Source of the DNA: Pelagihabitans sp965238025
Lineage (GTDB): Bacteria > Bacteroidota > Bacteroidia > Flavobacteriales > Flavobacteriaceae
Direction: 5' to 3'
NCBI GenBank assembly: GCA_965238025.1
Contig: OZ250162.1
Span: 310,001-374,000, forward strand
Length of the DNA: 64,000 nucleotides
In this document: piece after piece, positions 51,040 through 61,500 of the stretch
Numbering within the stretch: position 1 is the stretch's first letter
Layout: every line of letters begins with the position of its first letter
Notes under the pieces: model-generated
Databases searched by the model: none
Told to the model about the DNA's origin: nothing
What the model saw: the letters and a program-made list of their open reading frames with translations, nothing else
Translations under genes and position numbers: made by a program

Positions 51040-52440
51040 ATGAATACTACTACTCAAAACCAAATGTTTCTAGAAATAGAAAACAAAGAAATATTTAAGC
51101 AAGTGCAACACTATTCTTTTGAATATTTGGAAAATGTCTTTGACAGAAATGTTTATCCAACCGATGAGGCCATAAACGATTTATCAAAATTTGATGAAGA
51201 ACTATCAGAACAATCTACCCCGGCCAAAAACGTTTTAGAACAGCTAAATACATATGGAAGCCCGGCAACTAACGCCACCCTGGGAGGAAGGTATTTCGGA
51301 TTTGTTAACGGAAGCTCGGTGCCCGTAGGATTGGCTGCCAAAAATTTGGCAACCTTTTGGGATCAATGTCCTGCAATGAATGTTCTCTCCCCAATAGGCA
51401 GCAAATTGGAATCTGTTGTTGAACAATGGTTAATTGAGCTTTTCGATTTACCAAAAGAATCTTGTGCCGGATTTGTAAGTGGCACCTCCATGGCCAACTT
51501 GTGCGGGGTAGCCGCCGCCAGATACCGCATCCTTAAAAGAAATAATTGGGATATTAACAAACAAGGGCTTTATAATGCACCGAAAATCAGGATTATCACG
51601 GGAAAGCATGCCCATTCGACTGTTTTAAAAGCAATTGGGGTTTTAGGACTTGGACATGACAATATAGAATGGGTTGATGTTGACGAACAGGGAAGAATGA
51701 TTCCTGAGTCGATTCCTGAATTGGACGACAATACACTATTAATTTTACAAGCAGGCAACGTAAATAGTGGTTCATTCGATGACTTCAAAACGATTTGCAA
51801 AGAAGCAAATAAAGCTAATACCTGGGTACACGTAGATGGGGCATTTGGTTTATGGGCAGAGGCAAGTAATGGGCTGAAACACCTGACTAAAGGGGTTGAA
51901 TTAGCAAATTCGTGGGCAGTTGACGGACATAAAACGCTAAATACACCCTATGACAGCGGTATAATTTTATGCAAAGACAAAAAGGCGATGGCCGCTTCAT
52001 TACACATGTCAGGGGCATATATAATAAGAAGTGAACAAAGAGATGGAATGCTCTATACCCCCGAAATGTCAAGAAGGGCAAGAATTATCGAGTTATGGGC
52101 CATACTAAAATACTTGGGGAAGACAGGTATTGATACTATGATATTAACCATGCACCAAAGAGCTAAGCAATTTGCTAACAAAATCAGTCAAGTCAAAGGT
52201 TTCTATGTGGAAAATGAGGTTGTTTTTAATCAGGTTATTGTTCGCTGTGAAAATGATGAGCTTACCGAAAGGGTTTTAACAAACATTCAAAACCAACGAG
52301 ATTGCTGGTTGGGTGGTTCCGTTTGGTTTACCAAAAAAGTAATACGGGTTAGTATATGTTCTTGGGCCACCACTGAAAAAGATATTTCTATCACTATAAA
52401 TTCATTTAAAAAAGCACTAGAGTTGGCTTCAGAAAGATAA
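51040..52440 (+). CDS. PLP-dependent amino-acid decarboxylase family protein
   Basis: This 466-residue protein belongs to the group II pyridoxal-dependent decarboxylase (glutamate/aromatic/DOPA-type) family. The cofactor lysine is in WAVDGHKTLNTPYD, HVDGAFGLWAEAS holds the conserved Asp/Ala, and SGTSMANLCGVAAAR is the N-terminal cofactor region. Substrate specificity is not clear, and some relatives act as aldolases or desulfhydrases. It lies divergent from a MocR regulator. There is a 208-bp gap before the gene and a short untranslated 3' end before the pirin gene on the other strand. Confidence 0.88.
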   Translation: MNTTTQNQMFLEIENKEIFKQVQHYSFEYLENVFDRNVYPTDEAINDLSKFDEELSEQSTPAKNVLEQLNTYGSPATNATLGGRYFGFVNGSSVPVGLAAKNLATFWDQCPAMNVLSPIGSKLESVVEQWLIELFDLPKESCAGFVSGTSMANLCGVAAARYRILKRNNWDINKQGLYNAPKIRIITGKHAHSTVLKAIGVLGLGHDNIEWVDVDEQGRMIPESIPELDDNTLLILQAGNVNSGSFDDFKTICKEANKANTWVHVDGAFGLWAEASNGLKHLTKGVELANSWAVDGHKTLNTPYDSGIILCKDKKAMAASLHMSGAYIIRSEQRDGMLYTPEMSRRARIIELWAILKYLGKTGIDTMILTMHQRAKQFANKISQVKGFYVENEVVFNQVIVRCENDELTERVLTNIQNQRDCWLGGSVWFTKKVIRVSICSWATTEKDISITINSFKKALELASER

Positions 52441-52488
52441 GGAGGTAGAGTGGGAAAATAGAACTGTTTAAAATTAGAATTTGCAGAT

Positions 52489-53367
52489 CTAATCTTCCTC
52501 AATCAAAATACCCATTTTACCCATTTGGTAGTCACGCATGGCTTCCAAAATTTCGGTTTGCGTATTCATCACGTATGGGCCACTTTGGGTAACTTCTTCG
52601 TCAATAGGTTTGCCACAGAGTAGTATAAACTGGCTATTTTCCTTCAAAGACATTTCTATAGTATCCCCTTCTTGGTCAAAAATTGCCAATTGCTCTTTTT
52701 CTAGCAATCCATATTCTTTCAGCGAAATGTTCCCCTTTACGAGATAGAGCATGCTATTAAAACCTCTGGGAACGGTAAGCTGCTGATAGCCTCCTTTTTC
52801 CCCTACTCCCCAGATGACCAGTAACTCACTTTGTGGACGGATTTTTCCGGTTTGGTTTTCGTAGGTGCCTGCAATCAATTTATTGGTAATCTTTTTGTCT
52901 TCAGAAGAAAATAGGGTCAATTCCTCATTTGGCACATAATGATATGTTGGGGGAACCATTTTTTTTTCGGCTGGACTATTGATCCATAACTGTACAATTT
53001 CTTGATGCCCTCCCTTTTCCGCCAGAGCCTTCGAAGGCCTTTCGCTATGGACGATTCCCGCACCAGCATGAATCCATTGTACTTCGCCTTCTTTGGCTAC
53101 TTGACTATGTCCAAAACTATCGCGATGGTGTACTTCCCCTTCAATGATAAAAGTAACTGGTGAAAATCCGCGATGTGGATGCGGCCCTACGCCCTGATGT
53201 TTTGCAGGGCGTCTTCCACTATATTTGGTCCGTGTGTGATGTAAAAGTAAAAAAGGGTCCCATTGCTGAATCTTTTGTGTAGGCAAGGCTTGTTTTACAG
53301 GAAAGCCCCCCATATCAATTTCCTCTGCAGGCAAGAGATATTTAACCTTTTTTATTTCAATACTCAT
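52489..53367 (-). CDS. Pirin-family protein (292 residues)
   Basis: This bicupin of the pirin family has the N-terminal metal motif HPHRGFSPVTFIIEGEVHHRDS (His pair) and a C-terminal cupin with GKPIDEEV and PYVMNTQTEI. Pirins bind iron and some act as quercetinases or as redox-sensitive regulators. Its start codon overlaps the stop region of the CDGSH gene (ATG at 53367), so the two are coupled. It is one of two pirins in the MarR-linked operon. Confidence 0.88.
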   Translation of the reverse strand: MSIEIKKVKYLLPAEEIDMGGFPVKQALPTQKIQQWDPFLLLHHTRTKYSGRRPAKHQGVGPHPHRGFSPVTFIIEGEVHHRDSFGHSQVAKEGEVQWIHAGAGIVHSERPSKALAEKGGHQEIVQLWINSPAEKKMVPPTYHYVPNEELTLFSSEDKKITNKLIAGTYENQTGKIRPQSELLVIWGVGEKGGYQQLTVPRGFNSMLYLVKGNISLKEYGLLEKEQLAIFDQEGDTIEMSLKENSQFILLCGKPIDEEVTQSGPYVMNTQTEILEAMRDYQMGKMGILIEED

Positions 53368-53792
53368 TATCCCCTAAATTCAGTTTCTTTATGGGTTCCG
53401 TCGCAATAAGGTTTATTATTTGACGCCCCACACCTACAAAAAGCCGTAGTTTTGTTCTTTGTTTCCGTATTCCCATCCTTATCGGTAACCTTTAATGTTC
53501 CGTATACCAATAGGGGGCCATTTTCCATGATTTCTACTTTAGTCTCCAAAGCCTGGGCCTCTTGGTTTTCTTCTCCTTCCATCTCATAACTTAAGGCTCC
53601 AGAAGGGCATTTTGCAATCTGGGCCTTCAATTCTTCAGTGGTAGCATTTTCAGCCTTGATCCAAGGTCGTTCTTTTGGGTTGTAGACATTGGGTAATTCC
53701 TTTACACATTCGGCGGCGTGAATGCATTTTTTGGGTTTCCAAATAACATTCAGTTCCCCATTGCTATATTTTTTAACGATTTCTCTTTCCAT
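53367..53792 (-). CDS. Two-domain Fe-S protein: Fer4_19-like plus CDGSH
   Basis: This 141-residue protein has an N-terminal half that matches the divergent mono-cluster ferredoxin-like domain with C23, C29 and C62 (KKCIHAAECV and KCPSGAL). The C-terminal half is a CDGSH (mitoNEET-like) domain with C119, C121, C130 and H134, the 2Fe-2S ligands. Such proteins handle or sense iron-sulfur clusters or redox state. It lies between two pirin genes in the same direction. Confidence 0.88.
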   Translation of the reverse strand: MEREIVKKYSNGELNVIWKPKKCIHAAECVKELPNVYNPKERPWIKAENATTEELKAQIAKCPSGALSYEMEGEENQEAQALETKVEIMENGPLLVYGTLKVTDKDGNTETKNKTTAFCRCGASNNKPYCDGTHKETEFRG

Positions 53793-53811
53793 GATTTTAT
53801 ATTTAGGTTGT

Positions 53812-54834
53812 TTATTTTAACTCCTCGGTGCCATCTGCGTGTAGCGCAAACCTACCTTTACTTCTCTCATGTACCTGTTCTTGATTTGGCCACGGCCAAC
53901 CACCAAATTGAGTTCTTTGGTAATCGGCAAAGGCCTCTTGTATCTCCGCTTGGGTATTCATTACAAACGGACCATATTGCGCTACAGGTTCGTTGATCGG
54001 CTTCCCTTGTAATAATAGTAAATAACCTTTAGTATTCCCATTTTTTAGGACAATATCCGCTTCCGGGTTTAATTGAATCAGATGGTCTTTGGATACCTCT
54101 TCGCCGTCCACTTTAATATTCTTCCCATCATAAAAATACAAGGTTCTATTTACTTCTTTGTTTGTGGCTGCAGGTAACTTCCAAATGGCATTGGCTTCCA
54201 TCTTTATTGTTAAAACGGTCACTCCATTTTCAGAATTCGCCGCCCAAGAATCTGGGGTAGGCTTTGGAGCTTGTACACCATTTAAACTTCCGGCGATTAC
54301 ATTTATTTCTGAGGTCTTTCCATTTTCATCGGTTTCCTTTAGCACAGGAATCATGTCATTCCATAGCATTCTAAAATGTGGTTCAACAAACTTACTCGCC
54401 TTTGGCAAATTCAACCAAACTTGAAAGATCTCTAAGGGATTGCCTTTGTCTTCATGCACCATAGGAAACATTTCGGAATGTTGAATGCCCTTGCCTGCGG
54501 TCATCCATTGTACATCGCCAGTACCAAAACGCCCGGCGGCACCTAAAGAATCTGTATGGTCTACAACTCCTTCTTTGTTAATGGTAATGGTTTCAAATCC
54601 TCGATGCGGATGGTACGGGAATCCTGGAATATGACTGCCATGATACATTCTATACCCGTCTTTTACGATAAAATCCTGTCCAATATTTCTCCCTTCCAAT
54701 TCCTCCGAAGGGAGCCCCATTTGATCGTCGCCTTTTGGATACTCATCCCTGTGATATGCGCAAAATAAAAATGGATCTTGCGTTTCCCAAGGGAAGCCCA
54801 AAGGCTTTATCTGTATAATCTTATTTGCTTTCAT
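53812..54834 (-). CDS. Pirin-family protein (340 residues)
   Basis: This second pirin of the cluster has HIPGFPYHPHRGFETITINKEGVVDHTD, the first cupin metal site (two His, one Glu), and a C-terminal cupin ending QGKPINEPVAQYGPFVMNTQAEI. It shares several segments with the smaller pirin at 52489 but is longer by about 48 residues in the middle and C-terminal tail. It is 6 bp downstream of the cyclase gene. Confidence 0.88.
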   Translation of the reverse strand: MKANKIIQIKPLGFPWETQDPFLFCAYHRDEYPKGDDQMGLPSEELEGRNIGQDFIVKDGYRMYHGSHIPGFPYHPHRGFETITINKEGVVDHTDSLGAAGRFGTGDVQWMTAGKGIQHSEMFPMVHEDKGNPLEIFQVWLNLPKASKFVEPHFRMLWNDMIPVLKETDENGKTSEINVIAGSLNGVQAPKPTPDSWAANSENGVTVLTIKMEANAIWKLPAATNKEVNRTLYFYDGKNIKVDGEEVSKDHLIQLNPEADIVLKNGNTKGYLLLLQGKPINEPVAQYGPFVMNTQAEIQEAFADYQRTQFGGWPWPNQEQVHERSKGRFALHADGTEELK

Positions 54835-54840
54835 TTTATT

Positions 54841-55746
54841 CTAAATTTCGTAAAGTTTATATGTTCCTGTCTTTCCTTTTAAAGTGGTTTCGTATACCTT
54901 ATGATTTGGATGCTTCGTATCAACTTGCCGATATGCCGCTTCGGAAAGCAGTAGTTTTGTGCCAAACTCTTTGTTCGCAGATTCGATACGGCTGGCGTAA
55001 TTGACATTATCGCCTATTACCGCTGTCTTTTTCATATCACCAGTATCAAAAGGCCCTACGATAACATTACCATAGTGCACGCCAGCGCGAATACCAAATT
55101 GTGTGTTGAAATTGTCGTTTAAATACTTATTGAACACCTCTAATTTTTCATTCATTCCTTTAATCGCATGAATGGCATCTAAAACGGAATTCTTCCTTTC
55201 CTTGTCCATACCAAAGACCGCCAAAATACCATCGCCCGCAACATCGCTGATCAACCCACCATATTGTTGAATAATAGCATTCATTAATCGGTAATACCGA
55301 TTTAGCACATGAACAATATCATAGGGAGGAAATTTTTCCGCAAAAGAGGTATAGTTGACAATATCGGTAAATACAATGGTCAATTTTTGTTGGCTGCCAA
55401 GCGCGATTTTCGAATCTTCAGCAAACTGCTCGGAAATAATATCCATATCCATTTTATCGGCTACCATTCTACGAATGGCAATATCACCTGTAATATCAGT
55501 TTGGCAGGCCAAGCGTATTTCATCAGGAAAATTTAACTTATCCGCTATTTCAAGTTCGGCCTCGTTTCTTGGTGAACAATTTTCCAATCCCTCATTAATA
55601 CTGACCCTACATGTGGAACATTTTCCGTTGCCCCCACAGGCGTGAGTATGGTCTATATTTGCTGCTAAAGTGGACTCTAAAATGGAGTTCCCCAGCAAAT
55701 AATCTATTGTTTGTTGTTCTTTGAACAGATGTATTTTATGTGCCAT
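54841..55746 (-). CDS. Class III nucleotide cyclase with N-terminal 2Fe-2S ferredoxin domain
   Basis: This 301-residue protein has a plant-type ferredoxin domain at about 1-95 with the ligands C37, C43, C46 and C81. A class III adenylate/guanylate cyclase domain follows at about 115-300: the metal Asp in FTDIVNY and in VAGDGILAVFG, and the transition-state Asn/Arg in GDNVNYASRIES. The fusion predicts a cyclase controlled by redox state or by cluster integrity. The base specificity cannot be read. It is the first gene of the pirin/CDGSH operon, and a MarR-type operator lies about 120 bp upstream. Confidence 0.9.
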   Translation of the reverse strand: MAHKIHLFKEQQTIDYLLGNSILESTLAANIDHTHACGGNGKCSTCRVSINEGLENCSPRNEAELEIADKLNFPDEIRLACQTDITGDIAIRRMVADKMDMDIISEQFAEDSKIALGSQQKLTIVFTDIVNYTSFAEKFPPYDIVHVLNRYYRLMNAIIQQYGGLISDVAGDGILAVFGMDKERKNSVLDAIHAIKGMNEKLEVFNKYLNDNFNTQFGIRAGVHYGNVIVGPFDTGDMKKTAVIGDNVNYASRIESANKEFGTKLLLSEAAYRQVDTKHPNHKVYETTLKGKTGTYKLYEI

Positions 55747-55866
55747 AGTCTGGTTTGGTTTATTAGTTTTTCCCTATCTTAAAATAACCATTTTTTTAAA
55801 GATTAGCCTAACCGATGTTATTATAACCATTACTAAAAATATTAAATAATTTGTTGTAAACTTTAT

Positions 55867-55885
55867 TTGTTCTAAACAACTATTA
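55867..55885. promoter_or_regulatory. MarR operator copy in front of the cyclase operon
   Basis: TTGTTCTAAACAACTATTA contains the palindrome TTGTT-CTA-AACAA. Its first 18 bases are the exact reverse complement of 56356-56373, the copy upstream of the marR gene. It lies between the marR stop codon and the cyclase start. Confidence 0.75.
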
Positions 55886-55896
55886 ACGTAAATTTT

Positions 55897-56349
55897 TTAA
55901 TCACTTATTTTTTTCAAAATTCTATGCAATCGTTTTGCCTCATCCACTGAAATACTATCTTCAAAAAAATTATTTACCGATTTCTTAGCCACGCGATGCA
56001 ATTTATAAAAAAGCTTAATTCCCTTTTTCGTAACCGTGATATCAATTTTACGTCGATTTTCTAGACATGTCTGTCTATCTACAAGTTCCTTTTTCACCAA
56101 CCTATCTAACAATCTCGTAAGGTCCGGGCTTGCTACAATCAAATTTTCCTTAATGGTTTTAGCATTCATGGGTTCAGGATAGTTCTTTGCCAAAACATTC
56201 AGTACATTTAATTGTGCATGTGTAATATCATATGGTTTTAACGCTTCTTTGAGCTGTACATCTATCCACCCAGCGGTCTTTACTAAACTAAAATACCCCC
56301 TAGCAAATGGGCTCATAGCATCATTCTCAAAAACGATCTTATTAATCAT
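55897..56349 (-). CDS. MarR-family transcriptional regulator
   Basis: This 150-residue winged-helix protein has a recognition region at about 60-100 (MNAKTIKENLIVASPDLTRLLDRLVKKELVDRQTCLENRRKIDITVT). It contains cysteine C94 in QTCLENRRK, which may allow redox sensing, as in OhrR-like members; this is inference. Matching 18-bp operator-like sequences lie upstream of this gene and upstream of the ferredoxin-cyclase/pirin genes that follow, so it is probably the local regulator of both. Confidence 0.92.
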   Translation of the reverse strand: MINKIVFENDAMSPFARGYFSLVKTAGWIDVQLKEALKPYDITHAQLNVLNVLAKNYPEPMNAKTIKENLIVASPDLTRLLDRLVKKELVDRQTCLENRRKIDITVTKKGIKLFYKLHRVAKKSVNNFFEDSISVDEAKRLHRILKKISD

Positions 56350-56355
56350 TTAAAC

Positions 56356-56374
56356 AATAGTTGTTTAGAACAAC
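56356..56374. promoter_or_regulatory. MarR operator copy in front of marR
   Basis: AATAGTTGTTTAGAACAAC contains the perfect 6-3-6 palindrome GTTGTT-TAG-AACAAC. It lies 6 bp upstream of the marR ATG and is the exact partner of the site at 55867-55885, which suggests autoregulation. Confidence 0.8.
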
Positions 56375-56467
56375 AAATATATAACTATTTTTACTTTATA
56401 CAAATATTACTTGAAAATTGGAGAGCTTCCTAATCAAAAATTTCAAGTACCTAGACCCCCAAATCTA

Positions 56468-56614
56468 TTACGATAAGCTAATCAACATGTTTCTCCGCTC
56501 CAATATTTTTAGTTTGGGGTGTACATACCAGATGGCTATTAATGCATAGACAATTAAACAAAGTGCAAACTGAATATTTCCTATAGTAAAAGGTGTCGTG
56601 CTTTTTATTTTTAC
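56468..56614 (-). pseudogene. Possible remnant of a small membrane protein
   Basis: On the minus strand 48 open codons encode a hydrophobic stretch (FALCLIVYALIAIWYV) and a basic tail. There is no ATG, GTG or TTG at the 5' end, and the frame begins inside the stop region of the thioesterase gene. It could be a decayed gene or a chance ORF. The rest of 56375-56610 holds nothing I can identify. Confidence 0.2.
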
Positions 56615-57048
56615 TTATACCCGATAACCTCTGTCAACGCAATTTTACTTTTGGCAAAATTCCCTGTTCCGAATGCAATTTCCTTTCCATCTTCGTTGTA
56701 CAAAGCTGCCTCTGCGGTAAATAGATTTTTAGATCGAAACCTAACTTTACCGACAGCCCTGATCTTTCCTTTACTAACAGGTCTAATTAAATTCAGATTG
56801 AAAGACGTGGTCAGAACAAACACATCTTCAACAATAGAATTCACCGCAAAGAAAGCGGCATCATCCAGTAATTTGAAATACACTGAGCCATGAATGGCCC
56901 CCAAGGCATGAAAGTAATTTTCAGAAACGGTGAGGCCAATTTCCGCTGTTGCCTCAGCTATTTTTATTGTCGTAGAGGGGTATAAATCCGTATTGAATTT
57001 TGCATTCAAATACATTCGTTCCAATTTATTAAAATGTTTTTGTGTCAT
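56611..57048 (-). CDS. Hotdog-fold thioesterase (PaaI-like)
   Basis: This 145-residue hotdog protein has the helix and active-site region HALGAIHGSVYFKLLDDAAFFAVNS, where Asp and His/Asn residues of PaaI-type acyl-CoA thioesterases lie, and the later RAVGKVRFRSKNLFTAEA strand. It probably hydrolyses an acyl- or aryl-CoA. The substrate is unknown. It is a single gene, with 175 bp to metZ upstream in which I see nothing definite. Confidence 0.85.
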   Translation of the reverse strand: MTQKHFNKLERMYLNAKFNTDLYPSTTIKIAEATAEIGLTVSENYFHALGAIHGSVYFKLLDDAAFFAVNSIVEDVFVLTTSFNLNLIRPVSKGKIRAVGKVRFRSKNLFTAEAALYNEDGKEIAFGTGNFAKSKIALTEVIGYK

Positions 57049-57222
57049 AAATTGTTTTTATAGTTTCCAACATGCCTCAATCAATATAATGTTTCGGCCT
57101 TTTTAGAGGCTTTCGGGTTAGCTTGTCCTTTTTGTTTTGAGATCAAGAAATGACCCTTTCATAACATTGCAAATTCTGGCTTGAGAAGGAAAATAAAAAA
57201 GTAAAAATTTAAATTCCTTACT

Positions 57223-58401
57223 CTAAGATTCCAATGCCCGTTCAATATCGATAATAATATCATCGATATGCTCCAATCCAACAGAAACCCTAACCATACC
57301 ATCTGTTATTCCAGTTTCCGTCCTTTCCTCTAAAGACAATTTACTATGCGTGGTTGACGCGGGATGTGTAACTATACTTCTTGAATCCCCTAAATTGGCA
57401 GACAATGACAGTAACTTTATTGAATCAAAAAATTGTTGACCAGCCTTTAATCCGCCTTTGACCTCAAAAGCCACAACACACCCCCCCGCTTTCATCTGCT
57501 TTTTGGCTATTTCGTACTTCGGGTGTGATTTCAAGAATGGATACTTAACCCAATTAACTTTTTCATGACCCTCCAAAAATTCGGCAAGCTGTAGGGCATT
57601 TTCACAATGTCGGTCTACACGAACAGCTAGGGTTTCCAAACTTTTAGATAATACCCAAGCATTAAAAGGTGAGAGCGACGGGCCCGTGATTCTTGCAAAT
57701 CGATATATTTTGTCAATTAAATCAGCCCTACCAACAGTTATTCCCGCCAGCACTCTTCCTTGTCCGTCCATTAATTTGGTACCCGAATGAATCACTAAAT
57801 CAGCACCAAATTTAATGGGCTGTTGTAAATAGGGGGAGGCAAAACAGTTATCTATCACTAATATCAAATTGTACTTTTTGGCGATTCTACCCAATGCCTC
57901 CAAGTCAAGAATATCTACCCCAGGGTTAGTCGGGGACTCTGCATAAATGATTTTGGTTTTGGGCGTAATCAACTCTTCAATGGTTTCAAGCTCATCAATC
58001 TTAAAATAGGTATGTGAGATATTCCATTTTGGAAAGAAATTGGTAAACAAAGAATGTGTTGAACCAAAAATACTACGGGCCGAAAGTACATGGTCGCCAC
58101 TATCCAACAAGGCCGCAAATGTTGAAAATACCGCTGCCATGCCCGAAGCAAAGGCAAAACCATCTTCGGCACCTTCCATCTGGCATACTTTTTCTATAAA
58201 CTCCGAAGAGTTGGGATTTGAATAACGCGAATAGATATTACGTTCTTTTTCCTCTGCAAAAGAGGCACGCATATCTTCGGCATCAGAAAATACAAAACTT
58301 GATGTCAGATACATGGGTACGGAATGCTCAAGATGTTGGGTGCGTTCCAGTTGTGTACGTATGGCGTTGGTCTCGAATTTGTTCTTAGCACTCTCTTTCA
58401 T
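57223..58401 (-). CDS. metZ: O-succinyl/O-acetylhomoserine sulfhydrylase, MetZ type
   Basis: This 393-residue PLP enzyme of the Cys/Met metabolism family has the cofactor lysine in VIHSGTKLMDGQGR, and SRYSNPNSSEFIEK near residue 60. The sequence is closest to the MetZ group, which makes homocysteine directly from an activated homoserine and sulfide. A second such enzyme, of the MetY type, is encoded at 62097. The ATG at 58401 is used. It lies downstream of the metX-thrA fusion with a heptanucleotide array between. Which acyl-homoserine it prefers cannot be told; the fused transferase suggests acetyl. Confidence 0.88.
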   Translation of the reverse strand: MKESAKNKFETNAIRTQLERTQHLEHSVPMYLTSSFVFSDAEDMRASFAEEKERNIYSRYSNPNSSEFIEKVCQMEGAEDGFAFASGMAAVFSTFAALLDSGDHVLSARSIFGSTHSLFTNFFPKWNISHTYFKIDELETIEELITPKTKIIYAESPTNPGVDILDLEALGRIAKKYNLILVIDNCFASPYLQQPIKFGADLVIHSGTKLMDGQGRVLAGITVGRADLIDKIYRFARITGPSLSPFNAWVLSKSLETLAVRVDRHCENALQLAEFLEGHEKVNWVKYPFLKSHPKYEIAKKQMKAGGCVVAFEVKGGLKAGQQFFDSIKLLSLSANLGDSRSIVTHPASTTHSKLSLEERTETGITDGMVRVSVGLEHIDDIIIDIERALES

Positions 58402-58509
58402 CAAATTATATTCATTCTTTTAAACATTTGTACCTGTGCAACTTTTCTTTTTAGACCAAAGACCGCTGCGCTAAAAGAGCAAAGATAAAAGACTTCCTAC
58501 TCCTGTCCT

Positions 58510-58563
<54 letters not shown>

Positions 58564-58569
58564 ACTAAA

Positions 58570-61500
58570 CTATCCTTTTTCAGCAATTCGTAAAATATCA
58601 CCAAAGACACCCCTGGCAGTAACGGCTGCACCGGCACCGGCTCCCTGAATTACCAAAGGGTTCTCCCCATATGAGTCGGTATATATTTCGATTATGGAAT
58701 CTGATCCTTTTACCTGGCCCAAAGCACTTTCTTTGGGTACAGAAACCAATTTTACATCCAACAGCCCTGTTTCTTTTTGCAGGTTCCCATGTAGGTCACC
58801 TATATACCGTAACACATGATCCGGTTTTTGGTTCTTTTTGATTTCATTGAACTTATCATCCAAAAGGCCCAAGTTTTTAAGGAAAAAGTCCACGTCGCCA
58901 GTTTGCAAAGCTTCCGGGATAAGATTTTGAATATCGATATCGGAAAACTCATTGCTCAGATCTAATTCGCGAGCCAAAATCAATAATTTCCGTCCAACGT
59001 CATTCCCCGAAAGGTCTTCACGGGGATCTGGTTCGGTAAACCCTTTGCGCATTGCATCTTTTAATATGGATGAGAACGAAGTATCTACTTCGGAAAACGT
59101 ATTGAAAATATAACTCAACGACCCTGAAAAAACGCCTTGTATTCTTGTGATATTCTCACCAGATAAATGCAATAGTTTTATGGTATCTATTAACGGAAGT
59201 CCCGCCCCTACATTGGTTTCGTACAAATACTGCTTTTGACTCTTGACCAATTCCTCCCGAAGTAGTTGATAATAATCAAACCCTAAGGTGTTGGCAATTT
59301 TGTTAGATGAGACCAGATCAAACCCGTTCTCGACCAAATCGAAATAGCGCGCCACAAAATCAGAACTTGCGGTATTATCAACCGCAATAAGGTTCTCCAA
59401 GTGGTTATCTTTAGCATACGCAAAAATGTCCTCAATGGCATAGGCAACTCCCTTTTTATCTAAATCCGATTTCCATGTTTTGCGAATCCCTTCTTTGTTC
59501 AACAAGGCCTTTCTCGAATTCGCTACTGCAAAAACTTTGAGGTCAATGTCTTTACGTTTTTCTATGGTTTGGGCAGACTTCAAAATTTGGTCAACTAGCG
59601 TGCCGCCAACATTCCCATGTCCGAAAATAGCCAAATTCACTTTTTTACTAATCCCAAAGATCTGGCCGTGCATTACATTTACCGCCTTCTTCAAATCGGC
59701 TTTTTTTACCACAATGCTTACATTTTTTCCAGATACCGTATTATTGAAAAGTACAGGTACAATCCTATTTTTGATCAAGGCGTTGTACGGTTTATGAAAA
59801 GTACTAAGGTCCTGACCGACTATAGAGATGACAGACACATCATCAACGACGGTAATCATATTGATGTCTTTAGCCTTAAAATCGCTCGAAAATTCCCTAT
59901 CCAAAGCCTTTTTGGCTTTTTGAGCTTTGTTTTTATTGACCACAAGACCAATTCCTCGCTCCGAGGAGCCTTGGGAAATGATGCTCACGTTGATATTATT
60001 TTCTTCTAGTGCCTTAAAAATTCGGGCATCAATACCTACCTTGCCTAAAAGCCCCCTACCTTCTAAGTTGATTAATGAGATTTCTTCCAATACAGAGAGC
60101 GACTTTATACCTTCCTTGCTTGATTTGGCACTGATCAAGGTGCCTTCGTTGTCATTATTATAGGTATTGAGAATTCGCAGCGGAATATTTTTTTCGATTA
60201 AGGGAATAATTGTTTTGGCATGTAATATAGTAGCTCCGAAGTTTGCCAGTTCATTGGCCTCGGCATAGGAAACATTTGACAATCGTTTTGCATCCGGAAC
60301 CAATTCGGGATTGGCTGTAAAAATTCCATCAACATGCGTATAATTCTGTAGTTCTTCAGCATCTAAAAAATTAGCCAATAAGGCGGCAGAATAGTTACTC
60401 CCATTTCTGCCCAAAGTAGTTGTTTCCCCATTTTCAGTAGACGCAATGAAACCGGTGACTATGGGAACACTACCAGCGGGTAATCCCGAGATATGGGATA
60501 ATACTTTCTCTTTTGATATATGTTCCAGCAGTTGCGCATCACCAAAAGTATCATCGGTTTTGATAAATTTTCTAGTATCGATCAACACCGCTTTGACTCC
60601 TTTCCCAATTAACAATTTTGTGATGAGTTTGGCCGAAATAAGCTCTCCGTGAGCTAAGACTTCATCTTTTATTTTTAGGCTGTAATCCCCTAAGAGGGCA
60701 ACACCCTCGAACAATTTCGCCAGCTTCTTGAATTCCTCTGTGAGACTTATATTGGCATAGGTGTGCTGTTGGTACTTTTCCAATAACTCAAAATCTTCGA
60801 AATAATCCTCCCCACTTGCTGCCTTCTCCAATATTGTCTCCAGCTGGTCCGTACCGTTCTGCCTAGCGGACAATACCACAGCGATGTTTTCATTTTCGCT
60901 CACTTTTGCACTAATGATTTCTAGCACACGCTCCAAACCCTCACCATTGCTCAGTGATTTGCCGCCAAACTTTAAGACTTTTATTCCGTCGGTCTTTATG
61001 CTTTCATTAAAGACTGGATGTAGTAATTTTTGAAGTTGTTCAAACTCGATCAAAAAGGCATCATGACCGTCCAGGGATTCTATTTCACCGTACGTAACAT
61101 TACTATTTGCCTGGGCCAATTGCTTAAAAGTTTCCTTGTTTTCCTTTGCTGTAAAAAAGAGATCGGAATCAACACCTATAATATGAATATTGGTATCGCT
61201 GTTTTGTAGATTTATAAAATTCTGATCGCCATCCCTAGTAATATCTATGGTCCTCAATAATTGATTCATCAACTTATATGCAGAAAGTTGAAAACGTTCT
61301 TGTAATTTTTTCCCATGATGCAACAACCAACTTTCTACATTAAATACTTGAAGTTCGCTATTCGTACTACGTTGAAAACGTTCTTTAAAGGATTCCGGCG
61401 TTCGGTAGCAAAGCATTGCATGCATACGTGCGTCGTGTACGGGTTGTTTTGAATTGACCAAAAATTGTTCTTGAATCTGACAATTGGCAATGAGCCAATC

